Below are positions 44,294 to 52,907 of a DNA stretch of 64,000 nt, piece by piece. The notes beneath the pieces are model-generated. The model searched no databases. It was given only the letters and a program-made list of their open reading frames with translations, and had not been told where the DNA came from. The position numbers and the translations under genes are program-made. Position 1 is the stretch's first letter, and each line of letters begins with the position of its first letter. Origin of the DNA: Flavobacteriaceae bacterium MAR_2010_72 (GTDB taxonomy: Bacteria > Bacteroidota > Bacteroidia > Flavobacteriales > Flavobacteriaceae); assembly GCA_003550275.1 (NCBI GenBank), contig QXCW01000002.1, forward strand, positions 3,161,501 through 3,225,500, given 5' to 3'.

Positions 44294-44542
44294 ATGGCAA
44301 TTCGATTAGGAAATAGTTGCTCAAACTGTAAGAGTCTGTTGGCAACACAAATTTGTAAAAAGCATGGTGTAAAGGTTAATTCAAGTTACACCTGTGATAA
44401 TTTTGAAATGAAAGTAGCGCTTAAGGATGATGCCAATTGTAGCACATGTGCAAGATATGAAACTCCTACTTGTGCAAATCCTAAAAAAGCTGCTCCAGGA
44501 ATGTTATGTTCACATTGGGCGCCATTGAATGCCACAGCTTAA
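44294..44542 (+). CDS. Small eight-cysteine protein, function unknown
   Basis: An 82-residue protein with eight Cys at 9, 12, 21, 34, 49, 52, 60 and 72. They form two similar units: CSNC-x8-C-x12-C (9-34) and CSTC-x7-C-x11-C (49-72), an internal duplication of a four-Cys motif that suggests two metal sites, most likely zinc ribbon- or knuckle-like. There is no signal peptide, so it should be cytosolic. I do not recognise a named family. It has its own strong terminator and stands alone between cvpA and the SulP gene, so it is probably a single-gene transcript. Confidence 0.75.
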   Translation: MAIRLGNSCSNCKSLLATQICKKHGVKVNSSYTCDNFEMKVALKDDANCSTCARYETPTCANPKKAAPGMLCSHWAPLNATA

Positions 44543-44570
44543 ATTTAGAAGTTCCTTATAATAAAGATAA

Positions 44571-44605
44571 AAAAAGCCGCTCCTTAAAATGTGAGCGGCT
44601 TTTTT
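44571..44605. terminator. Strong bidirectional terminator
   Basis: AAAAAGCCGCTC (44571-44582) pairs with GAGCGGCTTTTT (from 44593), with T-runs on both strands. It ends the eight-Cys gene on the plus strand and the SulP operon on the minus strand. Confidence 0.85.
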
Positions 44606-44619
44606 ATTTAGATTTAAAA

Positions 44620-46485
44620 CTATTCTTGGTGTTTTACGTTTGCTTTTATCCAAGTCAAACAATCCTTAAAATTAGTGAATATATTCTCTTTAGGAATTAA
44701 ATCTGGAATAATGTCAATTCGTTCCATCATATATCGTGGTTGACTCATCAAGCCCACTAAAAGCACATCTATATTTTGCTTTCTTAAGTCGACTAATACA
44801 TCTTCCATTGCATATAACCCCGATTGATCCATATATTGCATGCGACCCATTCTAATTACAACTGCGCTTGCTTTTGGCGGGATTTGTGCAGCCAATTGCT
44901 GAAAATCACTTGTTGATCCAAAAAACAGCGGTCCTTTAATATGCTTAATAAATACATCCTCCTTTAGGCGCTCTGGAAAGTCTAGTTCATCTTCCCAATA
45001 TTTCTCCTTTTTAAGTGATTTTACATCAGATCGTTGCGCTGTTAAATCCCCTATCTTTTTCATGAACATTAAGGAAGCTATTATAAGTCCAATACCTACT
45101 GCATATACTAAATTCCAAAACGTTGAAAGGCCTAGAACAACGAGCATGACAAGAACTTCTGAACTTAACTTAAACGGCCCTAATTTCATATCCTTTGGTA
45201 AACTTGGTATAGCTTTTAGTCCCTTATAGTCCATAACCCCAATACCCACTGTAATTAAAATTCCAGCTAAAACAGCCGCGGGTATTCTAGAGGCAATTGG
45301 TCCAATTGCTAACAAAATGAATAAAAGCATTAAACCGGCTATCATTCCTGATAGTTTGGTTTTTCCTCCAGATTTAATATTTACAACGGTTCTAATTGTA
45401 GCTCCTGCGCCAGGGATACCTCCAAAAATAGCGGCAATACTATTTCCAACACCCTGACCTATTAGCTCTTTATTAGGTTTGTGTTTGGTTTTAGTCATAT
45501 TATCTGCAACCACACTCGTCAAAAGTGAGTCAATAGCCCCTAATAAGGCTAAAGTGATTGCCGTAAAAATGTAAGGGGTTATCCCACTTATACTGAAGGA
45601 CGTAAAAATTTCCATATTAGGAGTAGGAATTCCAGCTGGTATTTCTTCAATTGGCTTATAATTTAGTCCAAAGGCAATTGCGACACCTGAAACCACAATC
45701 AAAGCCACCAAAGTACTAGGGATTTTAGTAGTTATCCGCTTGAACCCATAGATAATAAAAATAGTGCTCAATGCCAATATCAATTCTAGCCAGTTAATCT
45801 GCTGTAGTGCTCTTGGCAAAACTTTTATAGCCCCCAAAACTCCTGAAGCTTCATTTTTGGCAAGGGTTTTAGATTCTTTTAAAATATCGTCATCACTTAT
45901 CAGTTCTGCTCTATTTATCGTTTCCTTAAAATCATCTAGAACCAATATGCCTTCGCCTGCCTCTTCTTTTAAAATGTTCTCTAAAATTAACTCTTGAGCT
46001 TGTGGTTTAAATTGCTCAACAAAAGCAGTATCATCTTTTGGGTAATATCCTATAGACGGTAGTATTTGTGTCACTAAAATAATGACTCCAATGGCGGTCA
46101 TAAATCCTGAAACAACTGGATAAGGAATGTATTTTATATACTTCCCTAAACCCATTACTCCTAATCCAACCTGGAACAAGCCCGCTAATAAAAAAACGGT
46201 TAAAATGGCTGGCAGCGCCTTATTGACATCTCCATCATTGGCTGCAATAATTCCAGCAATAATTACCATACTCACTGCTGTCATTGGTGCAGTTGGCCCA
46301 GAAATTTGTGTGTTTGTACCTCCAAGCAAAGCGGCAAAGAAACTTAAAAATATGGCGCCATATAATCCTGCACTTGGACCTAAACCTGATGACACACCAA
46401 AGGCTAAAGCTAAAGGTAAGGCAACAATTCCTGCGGTAATTCCGCCAAAGGCATCTCCTTTAATATTTGAAAATAAATTTTTCAT
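44620..46485 (-). CDS. SulP family inorganic anion transporter
   Basis: A 621-residue SLC26/SulP transporter: a membrane domain (about 10-490) beginning with ITAGIVALPLALAFGVSSGLGP and including GAGATIRTVVNIKSGGKTKLSG, and a C-terminal STAS domain (about 510-615; MGRMQYMDQSGLYAMEDVL). A 70-residue insert (about 140-215, rich in Glu, Lys and Leu) interrupts the membrane domain between TM segments. Located downstream of a carbonic anhydrase and DUF2490, so bicarbonate (BicA-like) is the most probable substrate, but sulfate cannot be excluded. Confidence 0.9.
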   Translation of the reverse strand: MKNLFSNIKGDAFGGITAGIVALPLALAFGVSSGLGPSAGLYGAIFLSFFAALLGGTNTQISGPTAPMTAVSMVIIAGIIAANDGDVNKALPAILTVFLLAGLFQVGLGVMGLGKYIKYIPYPVVSGFMTAIGVIILVTQILPSIGYYPKDDTAFVEQFKPQAQELILENILKEEAGEGILVLDDFKETINRAELISDDDILKESKTLAKNEASGVLGAIKVLPRALQQINWLELILALSTIFIIYGFKRITTKIPSTLVALIVVSGVAIAFGLNYKPIEEIPAGIPTPNMEIFTSFSISGITPYIFTAITLALLGAIDSLLTSVVADNMTKTKHKPNKELIGQGVGNSIAAIFGGIPGAGATIRTVVNIKSGGKTKLSGMIAGLMLLFILLAIGPIASRIPAAVLAGILITVGIGVMDYKGLKAIPSLPKDMKLGPFKLSSEVLVMLVVLGLSTFWNLVYAVGIGLIIASLMFMKKIGDLTAQRSDVKSLKKEKYWEDELDFPERLKEDVFIKHIKGPLFFGSTSDFQQLAAQIPPKASAVVIRMGRMQYMDQSGLYAMEDVLVDLRKQNIDVLLVGLMSQPRYMMERIDIIPDLIPKENIFTNFKDCLTWIKANVKHQE

Positions 46486-46510
46486 ATGTTATGTTTTTGT
46501 TGGTTTAAAT

Positions 46511-47194
46511 TTAAAAATTTACGAATGTGATCATATTTAACTGATCTCGACTACCAGTCTCAAAAAACTGATTCATATAACCTAATTCTACTCTTACTGA
46601 ATCACTGATTTTATATCCAAATCCTCCGTATAATCGATTTCTATCAAATACATTCGATTCTGTATTGATAAAAATTTCATTGTACGCAGATAAGTAACAC
46701 CTGTTGGTTTCCTTTTTGCTTAACTGCACATTGGCTCCTAAAAAATAGCGGAATCTTAATTTAAAGTTATCTTCAACAAAACGTTGCTCGAAACGGTAAC
46801 GGTGTTGAACAGACAACCCTTTAAATTTCTGTTTGGATATGACTTGCTGGTAGATACGGTGTTCATTGACTTGAAATTTTTCGTCAGAATCAACTATATA
46901 GTTTTCTGATAAAACATAGCCATAGCCTACCAATAAATTAGTGTTTTCAGTGATGTTATAGCCTAAACCGGCACGAAGTAGTAGTTGCTCTAAGTCACCA
47001 ATAGTGTTATAATTTCTATACTGTACTTCATGGTGTAAATTCCATTTGGAATCAATTTTTTTGTTGCCAAAATACATCATCCAATTTCCGAAATCGCTAT
47101 CTTGTCCACTAGCTAAAGTAGGAAACATTAACATTACTGTCAATGCTACCATCTTAATCTCTTTTATTGGACTTTTTCTAATCAATTTCCTCAC
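46511..47194 (-). CDS. DUF2490 family outer-membrane-type protein
   Basis: A beta-rich exported protein of about 227 residues in the DUF2490 family. Signal peptide ends LMFPTLASGQ; the mature part has alternating hydrophobic strands (GLGYNITENTNLLVGYGYVL, LSVQHRYRFEQRF, YGGFGYKISDSVRVELGYMNQFF), suggesting an outer-membrane barrel. The start is uncertain: GTG 47194 lies four bases after the carbonic anhydrase stop; TTG 47185 and ATG 47152 are alternatives. Found between carbonic anhydrase and the SulP gene; a role in solute passage across the outer membrane is guessed from the context. Confidence 0.8.
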   Translation of the reverse strand: MRKLIRKSPIKEIKMVALTVMLMFPTLASGQDSDFGNWMMYFGNKKIDSKWNLHHEVQYRNYNTIGDLEQLLLRAGLGYNITENTNLLVGYGYVLSENYIVDSDEKFQVNEHRIYQQVISKQKFKGLSVQHRYRFEQRFVEDNFKLRFRYFLGANVQLSKKETNRCYLSAYNEIFINTESNVFDRNRLYGGFGYKISDSVRVELGYMNQFFETGSRDQLNMITFVNF

Positions 47195-47198
47195 GCCT

Positions 47199-47828
47199 TT
47201 ATTCAAAAAAACTGACTGCTCCTGTATTGATATCATACATCGCCCCAACAATCCTAATTTCTCCGTTTTTTTCCATTTCAGAAAGAATCGGGCTTTCGGC
47301 ATGAATCCTGTCTATTGTTAACTGAACATTTTTCTTTGCAACAGTATCAACAAATTCAGCATTTTTTGAAGTTCTTAAACTTGCATCTTTTGGCTCGCTT
47401 ACTGCTTTAACGGCTGGTGTGATTTTTTCTATCAATTTTGTTAAGTTGCCCATTTTGGCATCATCACAAGCACCTTTTACAGCTCCACAAGCTGTATGAC
47501 CTAAAACTACAATGAGTTTAGTTCCTGCCAGTTTGCACGCAAATTCCATACTACCTAAAATATCTTCATTAACAAAGTTACCTGCAATACGCACGCTAAA
47601 AATATCTCCCAAACCTTGGTCAAAGACCAACTCGGCTGAAACACGTGAGTCGATACAGCTTAAAATTGTTGCAAATGGGAATTGCCCATCACTAGTATCG
47701 TTAACTTGCTCTAATAAATTTCTATTGGCTTTTAAGTTGTTTTGAAATCTTACGTTTCCTTCTTTTAAATATTGTAATGCCTTTTGAGGCGTCATTGTTG
47801 CCTGTGTTTCTCTTGTATGTGCTTTCAT
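47199..47828 (-). CDS. Beta-class carbonic anhydrase
   Basis: A 209-residue beta carbonic anhydrase, interconverting CO2 and bicarbonate. Zinc ligands are Cys58 (with Asp60 and Arg62 in SCIDSR), His111 and Cys114 (GHTACGAV). No signal peptide is evident, so it acts in the cytosol. First gene of the carbonic anhydrase-DUF2490-SulP cluster. A 24-bp dyad lies about 56 bases upstream (47884-47907). Confidence 0.93.
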   Translation of the reverse strand: MKAHTRETQATMTPQKALQYLKEGNVRFQNNLKANRNLLEQVNDTSDGQFPFATILSCIDSRVSAELVFDQGLGDIFSVRIAGNFVNEDILGSMEFACKLAGTKLIVVLGHTACGAVKGACDDAKMGNLTKLIEKITPAVKAVSEPKDASLRTSKNAEFVDTVAKKNVQLTIDRIHAESPILSEMEKNGEIRIVGAMYDINTGAVSFFE

Positions 47829-47883
47829 TTTTCCTTTTTTTATAGGTTATGGTTTATTTAAAAATCTAATAATGACAGCAATA

Positions 47884-47907
47884 TTTGTTATAATGAATAA
47901 TAACAAA
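47884..47907. promoter_or_regulatory. Dyad upstream of the carbonic anhydrase operon
   Basis: TTTGTTAT (47884-47891) and ATAACAAA (47900-47907) are exact reverse complements around eight bases, 56 bases before the carbonic anhydrase start. It is a plausible operator or an overlapping promoter; no clear TAnnTTTG box was found there. Confidence 0.35.
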
Positions 47908-47973
47908 ATCACTAACACTAAAACGCATTTAGTAAATTTAAAGATATTATATGTTAAGCTTACGCTTTTAAAA

Positions 47974-47996
47974 TTGGGATCTTTAGTTAGACCCAA
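47974..47996 (-). terminator. Probable terminator after the 48007-48309 gene
   Basis: TTGGG (47974-47978) pairs with CCCAA (47992-47996), with an additional TCT/AGA pairing inside. On the minus strand the stem is followed by TTTT. Confidence 0.4.
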
Positions 47997-48006
47997 AATA
48001 AGTCAA

Positions 48007-48309
48007 TTATAATATGTGGGTTTCTGGAGGGGGTGAAATAAGATTGAGGTGGGGTTTGGGATAGTTTTTAAAATAATATCCTAAACTGTTATCTACAGCC
48101 GTTGATGACAAATAGTAGTTTACTGGATTTGGTTTTGTGAATAAGGTTTCAAACAATTTATTAGGAACCTTATGGCTTTCCTCTTCCTCAGACATTGAAT
48201 AAAATACTGAAATATCAACGGATTTATCAATTGCAGAAATTATTGTTGGCGTAGTTATAATAGCCATAAACACTATCGTAAAAAAAATTGCAATTGATTT
48301 TTTCTTCAT
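48007..48309 (-). CDS. Small exported hypothetical protein
   Basis: A 100-residue protein. An N-terminal hydrophobic segment after KKK (about 5-26) is a signal peptide or anchor; the rest is rich in Asn, Pro, Ser and Tyr, with a SMSEEEESHK stretch and a C-terminal PPPETHIL. No family recognised. It lies between the Bat operon and the carbonic anhydrase operon, both on the same strand, and has its own hairpin behind it, so it may be an independent gene. Confidence 0.6.
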   Translation of the reverse strand: MKKKSIAIFFTIVFMAIITTPTIISAIDKSVDISVFYSMSEEEESHKVPNKLFETLFTKPNPVNYYLSSTAVDNSLGYYFKNYPKPHLNLISPPPETHIL

Positions 48310-48367
48310 CCTTTTAATTAGAGTTGCAAATATAATACACAGAACGCATTAAATTGTTAAATAATTT

Positions 48368-49126
48368 CTAAAAAGTCTTCAACAATTTAATATCTTCATT
48401 CATAACCCAACCCGTTTTACCATCTGCAATTTTAATTTTTTTCCAATTGTCGACAGTATCCAAAACCTGAACTTTTGTTCCTTCATGAAGTTTAAAGGCT
48501 TCTGCACTACGTAAATTAGGTTCGTTTTTGATCTGTGTTTCCTTTGCAAAAACAATAGCAGGTTTATCATTTTGCTCTAAATTATATTTATGGTAAGCCA
48601 GAGACAATGCTACGCAAGCCAATATAATTACTGTAAAACTGCTAATAAATGCAAGGCGCTTTTTAACTGTGGAATATGAAAAATAGTAACTTAAAAACAA
48701 TAGGACGAATAAAATAACCAAGCCAACTGTTACTTTTGCCCAAGCATCAAAACTTAATAAGTTAGTCATATTTTTTATGAGTTTTGACACGCCCACTTCA
48801 GGCACAGGGCTAATAGCATCAATGGTCATATTCCTTGCAAAGGCAATATTGTTTATAATGTCTTTATCATTAGGCGCCAATTGCAGTGCTTTTTCGTAAT
48901 AGTAAATACTAGGTGCAATTGTGTTTAATTTGTAATAGGCATTGCCGAGATTGAAATACAGCTCGGCAGAATGGGAGCCACTATCTAAAATTGCCCGGTA
49001 TTTAGTAATGGCTTCAGAATAATTTCCGTCATTATAAAGAGTATTGCCTTCTTGAAATAAAGTTTCATTTTGAGCAAAGACTATGGTGCTCAACAAAAAA
49101 CTAAAGATGTAAATGAGTTGCTTCAT
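48368..49126 (-). CDS. batE: BatE-like TPR and SH3 domain protein
   Basis: A 252-residue protein: signal peptide (about 1-18), TPR units (about 20-95, LYFNLGNAYYKLNTIAPSIYYYEKALQLAP), two transmembrane helices (about 128-148 and 158-176) and a C-terminal bacterial SH3 domain (about 195-250; GTKVQVLDTVDNWKKIKIADGKTGWV). It is the last gene of the Bat cluster, five genes after batA's predecessor. The ATG at 49126 lies just after the batD stop; an earlier ATG 49147 inside batD is less likely. BatE homologues support aerotolerance in Bacteroides. Confidence 0.85.
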   Translation of the reverse strand: MKQLIYIFSFLLSTIVFAQNETLFQEGNTLYNDGNYSEAITKYRAILDSGSHSAELYFNLGNAYYKLNTIAPSIYYYEKALQLAPNDKDIINNIAFARNMTIDAISPVPEVGVSKLIKNMTNLLSFDAWAKVTVGLVILFVLLFLSYYFSYSTVKKRLAFISSFTVIILACVALSLAYHKYNLEQNDKPAIVFAKETQIKNEPNLRSAEAFKLHEGTKVQVLDTVDNWKKIKIADGKTGWVMNEDIKLLKTF

Positions 49127-49127
49127 T

Positions 49128-50903
49128 TTAGTTAATTTGTTTGTCAATTAATGAAATGGTTCTTGCTGCATTTTCATAATCCTGCTGCATTTCTACATTT
49201 GTTATTGGTGTATATCGAGCCAATTCACAGTTTTTCAATAAGCCTATAAACTCATTAACGACGTCTTGATTAACTTGGCGCTTCAACAATAAGCTTTCAA
49301 TTTTATCTTTAGTGAACTCACTGGTTTCAATTCTAAGTTTGGCTTTGAGATAATTATGTAAGGCCTTTTCTAATGCAATGTAAAAGGCCTCTTTATTGCC
49401 CAATGCTTTTTTGGCTTCACTTAAGTAGCGCTTTGCCAATTTATCTGCTTTTCTAATTTTATTACCATATACATCAGCATCACGTTCATCTTTCTTACGT
49501 CGTAATACAATAACTAATGGTATGGCCAATAAAGGCAATAAAAGCGAATTCCAAAACCAAGTTGATTTAAAGAAGTACGTTGGTTCAATTGAAGTTAAAT
49601 TAGCATCGGTTTTTACAAAAGCGAACTGATCGCTGCTTAAAACCACTTCTTTTTTAGAACCGTTACTTGCGGCAAAATTATTGTCGTCAGTAGAAGAATT
49701 GGAAGGGCCTTCCAACACATCTATTACGATTTCACCCGATGAAATTCGTTTATAACTTTCAGTTGCTAAATCAAAATATGAAAAAGATATACTCGGGATG
49801 GGATACTTACCTTTATATTGAGGCACAATGGTGTAACTATCTGAAATTGATCCTTGCATCCCGTTTAAATTTGTGGTCACATTTTCAGCATGCTCGGGTT
49901 CAAAAACCTCTAATGAGCTTGGAAGATTTAATCTAGGCAATTGGAACAATTTTAGATTACCATTACCAGTAACCTCAACTCTGGCCTGCAATGATTCGGA
50001 AGCATTTAATTCAGTTTTGGAAGTAATGACATTGAATTTGAAATCTCCAACGGCTCCACTAAAATCCAATGGTTTTCCAGCCTCGGGTAAAGGTTTTACA
50101 TTGATTGTTCTGCTGCCCGCTGAAATGGTTCTGTGGACTTGAGACATAATACGCTGACCAAAAAAATCACGTTTATTAGTGGGCACATTAACTGCGACAT
50201 CCAAACTTAAAGGTTCAATTTCAAGTTTTCCGGACTTTTGTGGATACAGCACTGTTTTTCGTAATACGACATATCTATAATCCTCCCCATTAAACTTGCC
50301 GTTTTCAACTTTAATTCCTTTTATATTAATATTTTGACTCCAAAAATCGTTATATCTAGGGATGTCAATTTCGCGCCAGTTATCTACACCGGTATCTGGT
50401 GATACATATAACTTGTACACCACCGCAATGGCTTCGTTGAGATACGGATTGTCTTTTGAGACTTCAGCCACTAAATGAATATTCTGTGAAACTATATATT
50501 CGGCATTATTACCATCTTTGGGTTTATCTACAGCTTGAGTTACTTCTACCGTTACGACTTGGGTTTTGTAAATCTCACCTTCAATTTCTATGGTAGCCTG
50601 TTTTATTTGAAACTTACCACGTTGTTTAGGAGCTAAAAAATAACTGTATATTTTGGAATATGCGCGTACCCCATTTAACCAGGAATGGCTTACCGAAGTG
50701 TTTGGTCCGCCAACTACTGTGAAATCTTCAAAATCTGGTGGCACAAAATTATCGCCATCTTGATTCATTTCAAAGTCAACACGTAAACGTTCATTGACAC
50801 CTAACTTGGATTTACTCACTTTGGCCTCAAATTTAACTTGGGCAGTGACTAAACTTGAAGTTAAGAACACTAGAATAATTACTATGTGCTTAAAAAGTTT
50901 CAT
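49128..50903 (-). CDS. batD: BatD-like protein
   Basis: A 591-residue BatD (oxygen tolerance) protein. A signal peptide (about 1-21), several immunoglobulin-like beta domains (about 22-430; VKFEAKVSKSKLGVNERLRVDFEMNQ), a single transmembrane helix (about 447-466, SLLLPLLAIPLVIVL) and a cytosolic C-terminal helical part (about 480-591). Bat proteins form an envelope complex needed for growth with oxygen in Bacteroides fragilis. A downstream ATG of batE overlaps only slightly; the cluster is on one transcript. Confidence 0.9.
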   Translation of the reverse strand: MKLFKHIVIILVFLTSSLVTAQVKFEAKVSKSKLGVNERLRVDFEMNQDGDNFVPPDFEDFTVVGGPNTSVSHSWLNGVRAYSKIYSYFLAPKQRGKFQIKQATIEIEGEIYKTQVVTVEVTQAVDKPKDGNNAEYIVSQNIHLVAEVSKDNPYLNEAIAVVYKLYVSPDTGVDNWREIDIPRYNDFWSQNINIKGIKVENGKFNGEDYRYVVLRKTVLYPQKSGKLEIEPLSLDVAVNVPTNKRDFFGQRIMSQVHRTISAGSRTINVKPLPEAGKPLDFSGAVGDFKFNVITSKTELNASESLQARVEVTGNGNLKLFQLPRLNLPSSLEVFEPEHAENVTTNLNGMQGSISDSYTIVPQYKGKYPIPSISFSYFDLATESYKRISSGEIVIDVLEGPSNSSTDDNNFAASNGSKKEVVLSSDQFAFVKTDANLTSIEPTYFFKSTWFWNSLLLPLLAIPLVIVLRRKKDERDADVYGNKIRKADKLAKRYLSEAKKALGNKEAFYIALEKALHNYLKAKLRIETSEFTKDKIESLLLKRQVNQDVVNEFIGLLKNCELARYTPITNVEMQQDYENAARTISLIDKQIN

Positions 50904-50978
50904 TCTTATGTTTTCGATTTTGAATATAGATTTACGATTAGTTTATCTAAAATCGTAATTGATACATCCCATTTAGAT

Positions 50979-51767
50979 TTACCAATCCTTTTCGGTTTTA
51001 ACTTTTACTCCTTTTTGTTTTTCGGCATTCATTTTTTCTTGAACCTTTTGTTCTTGATTATTCATGGCCTCAAGAAGATTTTTTATTTGTTGAGGAGATA
51101 GCTGTTGTGGTCTAGGCTGTTGTTTTTGTTCTTGATCTCCTTTTCCTTGATCTTCTTTAGGTTTGCCATCTTCATTTTGTTTATCTTTTCCTTCGTCCTC
51201 TTTCTGATCGCCTTGATCTTTTTGATCTTGATTTTCGTTTTGTTGATCTTTGTTTTGGTCCTGTTTATCCTGATCCTGATCTTTCTTATCGTCCTGATTT
51301 TCGTCTTGCTGTTGCTCTGCACATATCTTGGCCAAAGCTAAATTATAGCGAGTTTCGTCATCAGAAGGATCATTTCTCAATGCATTTTTATAGGCTTCAA
51401 CAGCTTCCTTGCATTGTTTGTTTTTCATTAAGATATTGCCAATGTTATGAAAAGCCTTGTGTTTTTCGGATCTATCCACTGCATTTTTTGCTGCTTGTTG
51501 GTGACGCCATAAGGCTTCGTCAAAATTACCTTTGTTATAGTAACTGTTGCCTAGATTATAAGTTCCTGCAACTGTATTGGGTTGTTTTGAAATGGCTTTT
51601 CTGTATTCCATTTCTGCTGAAATAAAATTGTCATTGTTTGCCAATTCATTAGCTTCATAGACATAATCATTAGCCTTTTTTTCAGCCAATTGCTGTGCCT
51701 TTTCCTTGTCTTGTGCAAATGACAACGTGCTTATTAAAACTGCTGTATATAGTAATCCTTTCTTCAT
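50979..51767 (-). CDS. batC: BatC-like TPR protein with low-complexity region
   Basis: A 262-residue protein: signal peptide (about 1-18), TPR units (about 38-150; YRKAISKQPNTVAGTYNLGNSYYNKGNFDEALW and FHNIGNILMKNKQCKEAVEAYKNALRNDPSDDETRYNLALAK), and a very biased segment (about 153-225) made of Asp, Gln, Lys, Asn and Glu, then a short helical end (LSPQQIKNLLEAMNNQEQKVQ). The polar repeat is the longest simple-sequence tract in the window and probably a disordered linker. Between batB and batD. Confidence 0.87.
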   Translation of the reverse strand: MKKGLLYTAVLISTLSFAQDKEKAQQLAEKKANDYVYEANELANNDNFISAEMEYRKAISKQPNTVAGTYNLGNSYYNKGNFDEALWRHQQAAKNAVDRSEKHKAFHNIGNILMKNKQCKEAVEAYKNALRNDPSDDETRYNLALAKICAEQQQDENQDDKKDQDQDKQDQNKDQQNENQDQKDQGDQKEDEGKDKQNEDGKPKEDQGKGDQEQKQQPRPQQLSPQQIKNLLEAMNNQEQKVQEKMNAEKQKGVKVKTEKDW

Positions 51768-51842
51768 ATTAGCCTCCTAATTTATAAAACTACTGATTTT
51801 GATACCGTTAAAGATTTTATAAAATTCATGATTTAACTTTTC

Positions 51843-52880
51843 CTAAAAATTCTCGTTGAACAGATTTAATCGTTTTAACCAACCCGTTTTACGCTCTAAA
51901 AAGAAGATATCAATGAACAAAAAGAATATTGCAAAAGCCAAAAACCATTGAAATTGATCCTTGAAGTCAGCAAATTGTTTGGCTTCAAACTCCTTTTTAT
52001 CCATTTGGCTTAAAATTTCCTTTATCTCATCAACAACATTGCTTGTGTTTTTACCATTTATATAAGCGCCATTTGCTTTATCAGCAATATTTTTTAAGGT
52101 CTCCTCATTTAGTCTTGTAATAACCGTTTCGCCGTCATTATCTTTTTTGTAATTCAGAATTATACCATTTCGTTTAATAGGAATAGGTCCTCCTTTTATG
52201 TCACCAACACCTATTGTAAAAATCCTAATTCCTTGTTCGGCTGCGTCTTCAGCCAAACTTGAAGCTAAATCACCATGATCTTCTCCATCTGAAATAATAA
52301 TCAATATTCTGTTGGTTTGCTCTTCGTCATCAAAATAGGTCATTCCCAACTTTATAGCTTCATCTATTGCAGTACCTTGTGAAGACAGCATATCGGTATT
52401 CATACTCTGCAAAAACATTTTAGCCGATGAATAGTCTGTAGTTATAGGTAACTGCGGAAAAGCCTTGCCTGCATAAGCAATAATTCCAACGCGATCACTT
52501 ATTAAATTGTTGATGATTTGAGTCACCAATTGTTTTGACTTTTCAAGTCGATTGGGTGCCACATCTTCTGCCAGCATACTTTTGGAAACATCAACGGCAA
52601 ATACGATATCTACACCTTGGCTTCTCACGGTTTCTAGTTTTGTTCCAATTTTGGGGTTAATCAAGGCAATAGCAAGGCAAGCAAACGCCAAACACAATAC
52701 AAATAACTTTAAAACAGATTTAAGTGTAGATTGGTTTGGACTTAATCGTTTTAAGGCTTCTTTATTAGCGAACCGTTTTTGAACTTTATATTTCCATAAT
52801 TGCAGCAATAAAAATACAATGATGATAAACGGAATCACCGCTAAAACCCAAAACCATATTTTTTCTTCTATTTGAAACAT
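51843..52880 (-). CDS. batB: BatB-like VWA domain protein
   Basis: A 345-residue membrane protein: two N-terminal transmembrane helices (about 10-26 and 57-75), a von Willebrand A domain (about 90-290) with the MIDAS metal motif DVSKSML and a later GDG-like EDHGD stretch, and a C-terminal transmembrane helix (about 310-328). The MIDAS Asp-x-Ser-x-Ser is intact, so divalent-cation-dependent protein binding is likely in the periplasm or at the membrane. Adjacent to batA. Confidence 0.9.
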   Translation of the reverse strand: MFQIEEKIWFWVLAVIPFIIIVFLLLQLWKYKVQKRFANKEALKRLSPNQSTLKSVLKLFVLCLAFACLAIALINPKIGTKLETVRSQGVDIVFAVDVSKSMLAEDVAPNRLEKSKQLVTQIINNLISDRVGIIAYAGKAFPQLPITTDYSSAKMFLQSMNTDMLSSQGTAIDEAIKLGMTYFDDEEQTNRILIIISDGEDHGDLASSLAEDAAEQGIRIFTIGVGDIKGGPIPIKRNGIILNYKKDNDGETVITRLNEETLKNIADKANGAYINGKNTSNVVDEIKEILSQMDKKEFEAKQFADFKDQFQWFLAFAIFFLFIDIFFLERKTGWLKRLNLFNENF

Positions 52881-52907
52881 TTTATTGCCTTATTATTCTA
52901 TTTTCTT

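Noticed and set aside
44506-44700. ORF running out of the eight-Cys gene across the terminator
   Set aside because: It overlaps the eight-Cys gene out of frame and the strong terminator at 44571-44605.
51105-51341. Plus-strand ORF of almost pure Phe/Leu/Ile/Val
   Set aside because: It is the antisense shadow of the Asp/Gln/Lys tract in batC and has no independent support.
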